From Streptomyces sp. NBC_01341 (GTDB lineage: Bacteria > Actinomycetota > Actinomycetes > Streptomycetales > Streptomycetaceae): a stretch of 64,000 nt of DNA. The notes under the pieces were generated by a model. It saw only the letters and a program-made list of their open reading frames with translations. It did not search any database and was not told the origin of the DNA. The stretch covers positions 4,092,001 through 4,156,000 of the forward strand of contig NZ_CP108364.1 of assembly GCF_035946055.1 (NCBI RefSeq), read 5' to 3'. Position numbers and translations under genes: made by a program. Of the stretch, positions 18,023 to 25,924 are shown in pieces. The first letter of the stretch is position 1; each line of letters starts with the position of its first letter.

Positions 18023-19161
18023 TTGTCGATGTCCCCCACGACGAAGAAGAGCGAACCCAGGATCGCCACCATGTCGGCGACGAGCGTGCCCGGCAGCAGT
18101 TCGGTCAGCGCCTGGATGTTGTTGTACGACGCGGAGCGCAGCTTCAGCCGGTACGGCGTCTTCTCGCCCGTGGAGACGAGGTAGTAGCCGTTGATGCCGA
18201 GAGGGTTCTCGGTCCACGCGTAGGTGTGGCCCTCCGGCGCCTTCAGCACCTTGGGCAGCCGCTGGTTGATGGGGCCGGGTGCCAGGTCCGCCATCCGGTC
18301 GAGGCAGGCGTCCGCGAGGGCCAGCGCGTTGTGCGTCTGCTCCAGCAGGCACTCGAAGCGCGCCAGGCAGTCGCCCTCGGTCCGGGTGACGACCGCGAGG
18401 GTGTCCTGGAGCTCCCCGTAGGCGAGGTACGGCTCGTCGCGCCGGAGGTCGAAGTCGACACCGGACGCGCGGGCGATCGGCCCGGACACCCCGTAGGCGT
18501 GCACTGCTTCGGGGGACAGGATCCCCACGCCGCGGGTGCGGGCGCGGAAGATCTCGTTGCCGAGCACGAGCCGGTCGTACACGTCCATCCGCGAACGCAC
18601 GGACGCCACGGCGTCCCTGGCGCGGCCGAGCCAGCCGGCCGGCAGGTCCTCCTTGAGGCCGCCGACCCGGTTGAACATGTAGTGCATCCGGCCGCCGGAG
18701 ACCTCCTCCATCACGGCCTGGAGTTCCTCGCGTTCCCGGAATGCGTGGAACACCGGGGTGATCCCGCCCAGTTCGAGCGGGTAGGAGCCGAGGAACATCA
18801 GATGGTTGAGGACCCGGTTCAGCTCCGCGAGCAGCGTCCTCGTCCAGACCGCGCGCTCCGGGACCTCCATCCCGAGCATGCGCTCGACGGCCATGACGAC
18901 CCCGAGCTCGTTGGAGAACGCCGACAGCCAGTCGTGGCGGTTGGCGAGCATGATGATCTGCCGGTAGTCGCGGGCCTCGAAGAGCTTCTCGGCACCGCGG
19001 TGCATGTAACCGATCACGGGCTCGGCCTGCTCGATCCGCTCGCCGTCCAGGACGAGTCGCAGCCGGAGCACACCGTGGGTGGAGGGGTGCTGCGGACCGA
19101 TGTTCAGCACCATGTCGGTGCTCTCCGCCGCGCCGCCGATACCGATCATCGTCTCCGTCAT
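18019..19161 (-). CDS. orphan NADH-quinone oxidoreductase subunit D paralogue (NuoD-like)
   Basis: A 380-residue protein of the complex I 49-kDa/NuoD family, normally part of the quinone-binding module of the peripheral arm. The family start [12 protein letters not shown] (His29 aligned with the quinone-site histidine) and the ending [20 protein letters not shown] are clear. No other nuo gene is nearby, so this is a stand-alone paralogue. Two residues stand out. Arg55 in GYMHRG aligns with the arginine dimethylated in mitochondrial NDUFS2. At the position of the conserved quinone-binding tyrosine the protein has Trp78 (NRHDWLSAF). The ATG at 19161 overlaps the stop of the upstream MidA-like methyltransferase (ATGA), so the two are translationally coupled. 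Confidence 0.93.
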   Translation of the reverse strand: [380 protein letters not shown]

Positions 19162-20156
19162 GCGGGACAGTATCCCCCTTCGCGAACGGGGACCCGCTGC
19201 CGCAGCCAGCCGAAGTCGCCGAGCCCGCCGCGGGCCGTGAGCTCCGCCGCCTCCCCCGCCGACGCGAGCGCCCGCACATAGCCCGCGGGGTCGGCGGACG
19301 CCTGCGCCAGCGGGGGCCTCTCGCCGCTGATCCCCAGTTCCCGCAGGGCCGTCCGCTGGTCCAGGAGTTCCGCCGGACCGCCGGCAGCGGCCGCGCACGC
19401 GTCGAGGGCCACGTGCGAGGTCAGGTCGCACCGCCCGTCGGGTACGGGCCGTACCTCACGCCCTTCCCGGAATCCGGTCAGCGTCCCGAACGGCGGCCTC
19501 GATCCCCGTACGTGCGCGTAGTCCACCGCCACTGCCGTCCCGCCGGCCATCGAGGAGACGGCGCGCGCCCAGGCCTCGTCGCGCGGCAGGCCGATCTCCG
19601 CCCGGTCGCCCGGCCGGGACAGCGGCCACCAGCGGCTCAGCCACCGGGCATCCGGCCCCGTCACCGCGTCCCCCAGCCGCTCGGTGCCGTCCTCCCGTAC
19701 AAGGACGTAGTGCGCCACCCCGTCCTCGTCGGCCTCCGCGATCTGCGTCGGGACGTTGTCCAGCCACTCGTTGGCGAACAGCAGCCCCCGGGCGCCGGGC
19801 GGGAGTTCGGTGCTCCACTCGATCCCAGGGTGCAGTCCGGGCGGGCGAGGGGCGATCTCCACGGCGTAGGCCCGCACGGTGAGTCCGGGGGTGGCGGCGC
19901 CGTCCCGCAACGCCGCCAGCACTCCGGTCAGCAGCTCACCGCGGCCGGCCCCGACGTCCACCAGGTCGACCGTGTCCGTGCCCAGCTCCCGGGCCGTCGC
20001 GGCGAGCAGCCGGGCGACGGCGGTGGCGAACAGAGGGGAGGCGTGCACCGAGGTGCGGAAGTGACCGGCGGGGCCCTCCGGCCGCCGGTAGAAGCCGTCT
20101 TCCCCGTACAAAGCGGTATCAGCCGCTTCCCGCCACAGGCGCCAGTCATCCGTCAC
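19158..20156 (-). CDS. SAM-dependent methyltransferase, MidA/NDUFAF7 family
   Basis: A 332-residue protein with the SAM-binding motif VDVGAGRGEL (about residue 60) and the ANEWLDNVPTQI segment typical of the Methyltransf_28 (MidA/NDUFAF7) family. In mitochondria NDUFAF7 dimethylates an arginine of NDUFS2, the homologue of NuoD. Here the gene is directly upstream of a NuoD paralogue and overlaps it by four bases, strongly suggesting that NuoD-like protein is the substrate. The GTG at 20156 (reading TDDWRLWREAADTALYG) has GGAG ten bases upstream. The methylation target is inference from family knowledge and coupling. Confidence 0.88.
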   Translation of the reverse strand: MTDDWRLWREAADTALYGEDGFYRRPEGPAGHFRTSVHASPLFATAVARLLAATARELGTDTVDLVDVGAGRGELLTGVLAALRDGAATPGLTVRAYAVEIAPRPPGLHPGIEWSTELPPGARGLLFANEWLDNVPTQIAEADEDGVAHYVLVREDGTERLGDAVTGPDARWLSRWWPLSRPGDRAEIGLPRDEAWARAVSSMAGGTAVAVDYAHVRGSRPPFGTLTGFREGREVRPVPDGRCDLTSHVALDACAAAAGGPAELLDQRTALRELGISGERPPLAQASADPAGYVRALASAGEAAELTARGGLGDFGWLRQRVPVREGGYCPA

Positions 20157-20252
20157 ATGGGCAAGTCTCCACCTTGGGGAGTACGGTCCGAGGACCCGGA
20201 TCGGCCCTTCGGCTGACCCGGGCACCGATCGGCTGTCCCTACGCTGGGTAAC

Positions 20253-21461
20253 GTGCAGCGCTTCTACGATTTCATCCGCAGACACCCGACGGGCGTCGAC
20301 ACCCTCTGGGCTGTCTTCCTCCTCGGGCTCTCCGGCGTGTCCATCGTGGCCGGCCAGGTCGGCGGGGGCCGGGAACGCGTCGCCGCGGTGCCGGTGGCCG
20401 TCGGCCTGTGCGTCGTGGTCGCGCTGCGCCGCCGCGCACCGGAGAAGATGCTGCTTCTCGCGATCGTGATGGGGCTCGTGCAGCTGCTGCTGGGGGTGCG
20501 CCCCGACGTGGCGGACTTCGCCCTTCTGGTGATCACGTACACGGTGGCCACGGTGGGGGAGCGCTGGGCCTCCCGGCTCGCCCTGGGGTGCAGCCTGGGC
20601 GCGGCGGCGGTCTCGCGGCTGCGCTGGCCCGACGACGCCCCCTCGGGCGGCTGGGCGCAGACGTTCTTCTACGTCGTCGTCATGACCGTGCCCTTCGTCC
20701 TGGCCTGGGTGCTCGGTGACTCGATACGCACCCGGCGGGCGTACTTCAGCCAGCTGGAGGAGCGGGCCGCCCGGCTTGAGCGGGAGCGCGAGGCCCAGTC
20801 GAAGGTGGCCGTCGCCGCCGAACGGGCCCGCATCGCCCGCGAGCTGCACGACGTCGTCGCGCACAACGTGTCGGTGATGGTGGTCCAGGCCGACGGCGCG
20901 GCTTACGTCATGGACAGTTCCCCCGACCAGGCGCGGCAGGCCCTGGAGACGATCTCCGGCACGGGCCGCCAGGCGCTCGCCGAGATGCGCCGGCTGCTCG
21001 GTGTGCTGCGGACCGGTGACGCCCAGGAGAGCGGTGAGTACGTCCCGCAGCCCGATGTCGAGCAGATCGAGGAGCTCGTCACGAAGGTGAGGGAGACCGG
21101 CCTGGCGGTGGACTTCAAGATCGAGGGCACCCCGCGTCCCCTGCCGAGCGGGGTCGAGCTGACCGCGTACCGCATCGTTCAGGAAGCACTCACCAACACC
21201 CGTAAGCACGGCGGCCCGGACGTCGGTGCGAGTGTGCGCCTGGTGTACTTCGACGACGGTCTGGGTCTGCTCGTCGAGGACGACGGGCGGGGCGCACCGC
21301 ACGAGTTGTACGAGGACGGCGGAGCCGACGGCGCGGGCCAGGGAATGATCGGCATGCGGGAGCGGGTCGGCATGGTCGGGGGCACGCTGGACGCGGGTCC
21401 CCGCCAGGGCGGCGGCTTCCGGATCAGTGCCCTGCTTCCGCTCAAGCCGGCGAACCAGTGA
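20253..21461 (+). CDS. sensor histidine kinase, NarL/DesK type
   Basis: A 402-residue two-component sensor. About five hydrophobic segments fill residues 15-155, with almost no extracellular domain, suggesting an intramembrane sensor. A coiled linker rich in Glu/Arg leads to the HisKA_3 dimerisation helix with the phosphoaccepting histidine in IARELHDVVAHNVSVM. The HATPase domain has EALTNTRKHG (N box) and GQGMIGMRERV (G box). The GTG start is preceded at seven bases by TACGCT, consistent with leaderless transcription. It is directly followed by its response regulator. The signal is unknown. Confidence 0.93.
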   Translation: MQRFYDFIRRHPTGVDTLWAVFLLGLSGVSIVAGQVGGGRERVAAVPVAVGLCVVVALRRRAPEKMLLLAIVMGLVQLLLGVRPDVADFALLVITYTVATVGERWASRLALGCSLGAAAVSRLRWPDDAPSGGWAQTFFYVVVMTVPFVLAWVLGDSIRTRRAYFSQLEERAARLEREREAQSKVAVAAERARIARELHDVVAHNVSVMVVQADGAAYVMDSSPDQARQALETISGTGRQALAEMRRLLGVLRTGDAQESGEYVPQPDVEQIEELVTKVRETGLAVDFKIEGTPRPLPSGVELTAYRIVQEALTNTRKHGGPDVGASVRLVYFDDGLGLLVEDDGRGAPHELYEDGGADGAGQGMIGMRERVGMVGGTLDAGPRQGGGFRISALLPLKPANQ

Positions 21462-21478
21462 CAGAAGGACAGGACCCC

Positions 21479-22150
21479 ATGACGATCCGCGTGATGCTCG
21501 TCGACGACCAGGTGCTGCTGCGCACCGGCTTCCGCATGGTGCTCGCCGCGCAGCCGGACATGGAGGTCGTCGCCGAGGCCGGGGACGGGGCCGAGGCGAT
21601 CGAGGTCCTGCGGTCCACCGCCGTCGACGTGGTGCTGATGGACGTCCGCATGCCGAGGCTCGACGGCGTCGAGGCGACCCGGCGCATCTGCGCGGCCGAG
21701 GACCCGCCCAAGGTGCTGATCCTGACGACCTTCGACCTGGACGAGTACGCCTTCTCCGGTCTGAAGGCCGGGGCGGGCGGCTTCATGCTGAAGGACGTGC
21801 CGCCCGCCGAACTGCTCTCCGCGATCCGCTCGGTGCACAGTGGCGACGCCGTGGTCGCACCGTCCACGACGCGCCGGCTCCTGGACCGCTTCTCGCCGAT
21901 GCTGCCGAGCAGCACGAAGGAGCCCCAGCACAAGGCCGTCGAGAAGCTGACGGGGCGCGAGCGCGAGGTGATGCTGCTGGTGGCCCAGGGCCTGTCGAAC
22001 GGGGAGATCGCCGGCCGCCTGGTGCTCTCCGAGGCGACGGTCAAGACGCACGTCGGGCGGATCCTCACCAAGCTGGCCCTGCGCGACCGCGTCCAGGTGG
22101 TCGTCCTCGCCTACGAGACGGGGCTGGTCAGGGCCGGCGGCACGGGCTGA
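21479..22150 (+). CDS. response regulator, NarL/LuxR type
   Basis: A 223-residue regulator with a receiver domain (acidic pocket VDDQ, phosphoacceptor Asp55 in LMDVRMP, Lys in FMLKDVPP) and a C-terminal LuxR-type helix-turn-helix, LTGREREVMLLVAQGLSNGE followed by SEATVKTHVGRILTKL. The ATG at 21479 has AAGGA ten bases upstream; an in-frame GTG at 21458, overlapping the kinase stop, is the alternative and would add seven residues. It is paired with the upstream kinase. Target genes are unknown. Confidence 0.93.
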   Translation: MTIRVMLVDDQVLLRTGFRMVLAAQPDMEVVAEAGDGAEAIEVLRSTAVDVVLMDVRMPRLDGVEATRRICAAEDPPKVLILTTFDLDEYAFSGLKAGAGGFMLKDVPPAELLSAIRSVHSGDAVVAPSTTRRLLDRFSPMLPSSTKEPQHKAVEKLTGREREVMLLVAQGLSNGEIAGRLVLSEATVKTHVGRILTKLALRDRVQVVVLAYETGLVRAGGTG

Positions 22151-22159
22151 CCCCGGCGG

Positions 22160-23272
22160 TCACCGCAGTACGCCCTCCAGGAAGTCGCTGCCCAGCCGGG
22201 CCACGACGGTGAGGTCCAGCGAGTGCAGCACATACCGGCCGCGCCGTCGGGTGGTGGCCAGCCCCGCCTTCTTGAGCGCACCGAGGTGGCGGGAGACCTC
22301 GGGCGGCGTGATGCCGAGGGAGTCGGCGAGTTCGCCCGTGGTGTACGGCGAACGGGCCAGGTTGCGGCAGATCCGCATCCGCACGGGGTGGGCCAGCGCC
22401 TCCAGCCGGAGCCGGAGCAGCTCGACGGAGGCGGGGGAGGGCAGTTCGGGGCGGTGGACCGGGTAGTGGATCACCGGGCGCCAGCCGGGGGCGTGCAGCA
22501 CCATCAGGTGAGGCCAGCCGAAGCTGGTCGGGATGAGGGTGAGACCGGTTCCCGCGGCGGACCCCGTGGCGTCGGTCCGGCCCGTGGACAGCTTGTCGGC
22601 GCTGATCCTGCCGGCCTCCTCGTCGAGCGACAGGGCCGCCGAGACCGCGCCCAGGGCCGCGCCGAGGCCCTTGCGCCGCAGCACCTCGGTCTTGTGCCGG
22701 GCGTCGGCGGCCAGCTGGACCTGGGCGCGCTGCCAGGTGTCGGCGAAGAAGGCCTCGTCGCAGTCCTCGAAGAGGCGCCTGACCCATGTGCGTACGGGAG
22801 CGGGGTCGGCCAGCAGCTGCCGGGTGAAGTCCAGCTGCTCCGGTCCCCTGGCCGTCGCCATCTCGAGCGCCCGCGACCGCGTCCCGGCGTCGGTGAGGGG
22901 CGAGGGCGCCCCCGTGTCGTAGAGGCTCGAACAGGTGAACTCCAGGGCGGCCGAGACGAACCGCTCGTCGTCGAGCCTGTCCAGGATGTCCAGGTCCTCG
23001 GCGAGGGTCGACCCGGTCCTGCCGTCCCCGCCCCGGACGCCGGCGAAGGGCATGAAGATGTCGGAGAAGGTGTTCCGCCACAGGAACTCCGCCTCGTGCA
23101 GCCGGTCCGCGAGGTCCGGTTCCAGGGCCGCCGCCGTCGCCGTCGTCCAGCCGTGGAGGCCGGGGTGATGTCCCGGCTCCGACAGGGCGTGCAGGGCGAG
23201 CCCCAGCTCGGCGAGGGGCGAGATCTCGAAGGTTATGCGCTCGGGCGGCAGGCCCGCGATGTCGATGTGCAC
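22160..23272 (-). CDS. ArsR-type winged-helix regulator with DUF5937-like N-terminal domain
   Basis: A protein of about 370 residues. The long N-terminal domain (about residues 1-265; HIDIAGLPPERITFEISPLAE at the start) resembles the DUF5937 family found fused to regulators in actinomycetes. The C-terminal winged helix (RLEALAHPVRMRICRNLA, then ELADSLGITPPEVSRHLGAL) is of the ArsR type. No cysteine metal-binding pair is seen in it, so a non-metal signal is likely. The GTG at 23272 is preferred because GGAGG lies seven bases upstream; a GTG at 23278 is too close. A perfect palindrome in front of it is a candidate autoregulatory operator. Confidence 0.87.
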   Translation of the reverse strand: MHIDIAGLPPERITFEISPLAELGLALHALSEPGHHPGLHGWTTATAAALEPDLADRLHEAEFLWRNTFSDIFMPFAGVRGGDGRTGSTLAEDLDILDRLDDERFVSAALEFTCSSLYDTGAPSPLTDAGTRSRALEMATARGPEQLDFTRQLLADPAPVRTWVRRLFEDCDEAFFADTWQRAQVQLAADARHKTEVLRRKGLGAALGAVSAALSLDEEAGRISADKLSTGRTDATGSAAGTGLTLIPTSFGWPHLMVLHAPGWRPVIHYPVHRPELPSPASVELLRLRLEALAHPVRMRICRNLARSPYTTGELADSLGITPPEVSRHLGALKKAGLATTRRRGRYVLHSLDLTVVARLGSDFLEGVLR

Positions 23273-23319
23273 GCTCACCCCTCCATAGTGCGGGGTGAGC
23301 GGCGGGGATCCGGCGTCAC

Positions 23320-23336
23320 TTGACGGCGGCCGTCAA
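23320..23336. promoter_or_regulatory. perfect palindrome, candidate operator
   Basis: TTGACGGCGGCCGTCAA has two perfect 8-bp arms around one central G. It lies 47 bases before the ArsR-type gene start on one side and 40 bases before the small gene on the other, in the 104-base gap between the divergent genes. Its left edge also resembles a -35 box (TTGACG). Confidence 0.55.
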
Positions 23337-23376
23337 TCCACGGGCGGACCCGTCCGACCGGGGTCAGGCTGGATGC

Positions 23377-23535
23377 ATGGACAGCGTTCAGCAGCACATG
23401 CTCGACAGCTACCGCGCCGCGACGCACGGGCTGAGGCCTCCCCCGCCGCCCGGCCGGCACGACGGGGAGGTCCTGCGCGCGATCAGCAGACGTATCCGCG
23501 TCTGGGCCGCGGCCCACCGGCCGCCCTACGCCTGA
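23377..23535 (+). CDS. small protein of 52 residues, unknown function
   Basis: Third codon positions are almost all G or C, as in real genes of this DNA. The protein is basic and soluble: an N-terminal helix (DSVQQHMLDSYRAATHGL), a proline run, then an amphipathic Arg/Trp-rich helix (EVLRAISRRIRVWAAAH). No signal peptide or transmembrane segment is seen. CAGGCT lies six bases before the ATG, which suggests a leaderless mRNA. It is divergent from the ArsR-type regulator across a palindrome and may be controlled by it. Confidence 0.65.
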   Translation: MDSVQQHMLDSYRAATHGLRPPPPPGRHDGEVLRAISRRIRVWAAAHRPPYA

Positions 23536-23538
23536 GAG

Positions 23539-23576
23539 CCTGTCGGGTGGCCTTCGATCAGAGGTCACCCGACAGG
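23539..23576. terminator. bidirectional hairpin between convergent genes
   Basis: Arms 23539-23552 and 23563-23576 pair over 14 bp (CCTGTCGGGTGGCC with GGTCACCCGACAGG, one G-T wobble) around a 10-base loop. The right arm lies within the last codons of the threonine-aldolase-like gene, and the left arm follows the small gene stop. Confidence 0.8.
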
Positions 23577-24778
23577 CCCTGAGACCCGACGTCCCCCGGG
23601 ACGGGCCCGTCCTGCGCCTGGGCGGCGGCCGTTTCCCGCAGGCGTACGGCGAAGTCCGCCACCGCCTCGCGTACGTCGCCCGCCGTCCACTCCAGCCCCG
23701 GCGCCGCGACCGTGACCTCGGTGAACGAGAGCCCGGGCGGTCCCGCCGGGGCGGGGAACCAGCGGCGGAAGAGGGTCGTGCCCGTCTCCTCGGCCTGCCG
23801 CACCGATGCCTCGTCCAGTACGTCGGGGGCGTACGGCAGCCAGACCTGGAACTGGTGCGTGTGGGGCGGCCGGGGGTGCACCCGGGACCACGGCACCGCC
23901 GACTCGGCGAAGCCGTCCGCGAGTGCTCCGGCGACGACCTTCGCGTGCGCCACGTACGACGGAAGCCTCGGCAGCTCCCGCTCCAGGCCCAGCAGCGCGG
24001 AGAGGGCCGCCGGGTGCTGCTGGAAGAGCTGCCCGCCGTACCGGTGGCGCCAGGTCCGTGCCTCGTCGACCAGGGACTCGGAGCCGGCGAGCACCGCGCC
24101 GGACAGCCCGTCCAGGGACTTGTAGAACGACAGGTACACGCTGTCGGCGAGCGCGGCCACGTCCTGCAGTCCCCGCCCGAAGTGCTCGGTGCACTCCCAC
24201 AGCCGGGCCCCGTCCAGGTGTACCACCGCGTCGCGTTCGCGCGCGGCGGCCACGACGGCCTCCAGCTCCTCCCAGGCGGGCAGGACGAAGCCGGCGTCGC
24301 GCAGCGGAAGCTCCAGCATCAGGGTGCCGAACGGCTCGGGGAAGCCGCGCACGTCCTCCGCGGTCATCTGGCGGGGGCCGGTCACCGGGTGCACCGTGCG
24401 CAGTCCGCTCACCGAGGTGAGCGCGCCCCGCTCGTGCACCTCGGGGTGGGACAGCGGATGCAGCGCCACGACCGGACTGCCGGTGCGCGCCGCCCAGCAG
24501 CGGAGCGCGACCTGCTGGGCCATCGTCCCGGTCGGGAAGAACGCGGCGGCCTCCATGCCGAGCAGGTCGGCGGTGCGCCGCTCGACCTCGGCGACCACCC
24601 CGTCGCCGTACACGTCCGTCCACTCGTCCAGGTCGTGGACCGTGCCGGCGTCGGCTGCGAGTGCGGTCAGCCGCTCGGCCAGGGTGTGGTCCGCGGACGC
24701 CCGCGCCAGGACCTTTCCGGACGCCCGCCAGGCGGCCAGCCTGCGGTGCCGCTGCTTCTGCTCATCGGTGGCTCCCAT
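23558..24778 (-). CDS. threonine aldolase family PLP enzyme
   Basis: A 406-residue fold-type I PLP enzyme of the beta-eliminating lyase/threonine aldolase group, which cleaves beta-hydroxy amino acids to glycine and an aldehyde. The schiff-base lysine is in SFYKSLDGLSGAVL, the HLDGARLWE segment carries the PLP-binding aspartate, and FFPTGTMAQQVAL matches the cofactor phosphate region. The true substrate is unproven, since many actinobacterial members have not been tested. The ATG at 24778 (reading GATDEQKQRHR) gives the usual N-terminus. It stands alone and ends in a bidirectional terminator. Confidence 0.88.
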   Translation of the reverse strand: MGATDEQKQRHRRLAAWRASGKVLARASADHTLAERLTALAADAGTVHDLDEWTDVYGDGVVAEVERRTADLLGMEAAAFFPTGTMAQQVALRCWAARTGSPVVALHPLSHPEVHERGALTSVSGLRTVHPVTGPRQMTAEDVRGFPEPFGTLMLELPLRDAGFVLPAWEELEAVVAAARERDAVVHLDGARLWECTEHFGRGLQDVAALADSVYLSFYKSLDGLSGAVLAGSESLVDEARTWRHRYGGQLFQQHPAALSALLGLERELPRLPSYVAHAKVVAGALADGFAESAVPWSRVHPRPPHTHQFQVWLPYAPDVLDEASVRQAEETGTTLFRRWFPAPAGPPGLSFTEVTVAAPGLEWTAGDVREAVADFAVRLRETAAAQAQDGPVPGDVGSQGLSGDL

Positions 24779-24840
24779 GGGACGATCATCACCCGGACCG
24801 CAGGCCAGGCCCACTCCGGGTCCCCGTGCCCCGCCAGAAG

Positions 24841-24861
24841 TTATCCACAGGATGTGGACGA
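24841..24861. promoter_or_regulatory. DnaA-box-like palindrome upstream of the cofactor operon
   Basis: TTATCCACA (24841-24849) matches the classical DnaA box exactly, and the facing TGTGGACGA (24853-24861) is the complement of TCGTCCACA, one base off the Streptomyces form TTGTCCACA. Together TCCACAGGATGTGGA forms a 15-base palindrome. It lies 86 bases before the DUF2520 gene start. Confidence 0.45.
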
Positions 24862-24946
24862 CCGTGGGGTGAACCGGAACGCTGGCGTAGCATTCAGAGG
24901 AATCGTCCGGTACCCCCCGCGGACTGGAACGGAAGGCCTTAGCCGC

Positions 24947-25924
24947 GTGAACGCATCAGATTCCAAGGAATCCCTCGACGCGAGGGACCGCCCCGCACGC
25001 CTCACCGTCGGCGTGGTCGGCGCGGGCAGGGTCGGGCCCGCCCTCGCCGCCTCCCTGCAGCTCGCCGGGCACCGTCCGGTCGCCGTGTCGGGCGTGTCCG
25101 ACGCCTCGGTGCGACGGGCCGGCGCGCTGCTCCCCGACGTCCCGCTGGTGACGCCCGCCGAGGTCCTCGCGCGGGCCGAGCTCGTCCTGCTGACCGTCCC
25201 GGACGACGCGCTGCCCGGCCTGGTCGAAGGTCTCGCCGAGACAGGCGCCGTGCGGCCGGGCCAGCTCATCGTCCACACCTCCGGGCGTTACGGGACCCGG
25301 GTCCTCGACCCCGCCCTGCGGGCGGGCGCCCTCCCGCTCGCGCTGCACCCCGCGATGACCTTCACCGGCAGCCCCGTCGACGTCCAGCGCCTGGCCGGCT
25401 GCTCCTTCGGTGTCACCGCCCCCGAGGAGCTCAGGCTCGCAGCCGAGGCGCTCGTCATCGAGATGGGCGGCGAGCCCGAGTGGATCGCGGAGGAGTCCCG
25501 GGCGCTCTATCACGCCGCACTCGCCCTCGGCGCGAACCACCTGGTCACGCTGGTCGCGCAGTCCATGGAACTGCTCCACAAGGCGGGGGTGGGCGCACCC
25601 GACAGGATGCTCGGCCCGCTGCTCGGCGCCGCACTCGACAACGCCCTGCGCTCCGGAGACGCGGCGCTGACGGGGCCCGTGGCCCGGGGCGACGCCGGAA
25701 CCGTTTCCGCACACGTCAGCGAGCTGCGGACGCACGCCCCGCAGGCCGTGGCCGGTTACCTCGCCATGGCCCGCGCCACGGCCGACCGGGCGCTGGACCA
25801 CGGCCTTCTCAAGCCCGAGTCCGCGGAGGACCTCCTCGTCGTCCTGTCGGACAGCGCGAACGCGGCGTACGGGAAGAACGGCACACAAGGTCCGGACGCT
25901 TCCGGACCGGGGGAGAAGCGATGA
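24947..25924 (+). CDS. Rossmann-like / DUF2520 NADP-binding protein upstream of panC
   Basis: A 325-residue protein. The N-terminal Rossmann fold has the dinucleotide motif GVVGAGRVGPAL, and the C-terminal all-helical DUF2520 domain includes ESRALYHAALALGANHLVTL. The overall architecture resembles ketopantoate reductase and F420-dependent NADP reductases. Because it overlaps panC by four bases at the head of a pantothenate/NAD operon, a role as an alternative ketopantoate reductase is plausible but unproven. The GTG at 24947 has GGAAGG ten bases upstream. First gene of the operon. Confidence 0.88.
   Translation: MNASDSKESLDARDRPARLTVGVVGAGRVGPALAASLQLAGHRPVAVSGVSDASVRRAGALLPDVPLVTPAEVLARAELVLLTVPDDALPGLVEGLAETGAVRPGQLIVHTSGRYGTRVLDPALRAGALPLALHPAMTFTGSPVDVQRLAGCSFGVTAPEELRLAAEALVIEMGGEPEWIAEESRALYHAALALGANHLVTLVAQSMELLHKAGVGAPDRMLGPLLGAALDNALRSGDAALTGPVARGDAGTVSAHVSELRTHAPQAVAGYLAMARATADRALDHGLLKPESAEDLLVVLSDSANAAYGKNGTQGPDASGPGEKR

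Noticed and set aside
23539..23576. Terminal inverted repeat of an insertion sequence
   Set aside because: No transposase gene or second copy flanks it; position between two convergent genes fits a terminator.
24841..24861. Origin of replication
   Set aside because: Only two DnaA-type boxes, and none of the genes expected around oriC (dnaA, dnaN, rpmH) are present.
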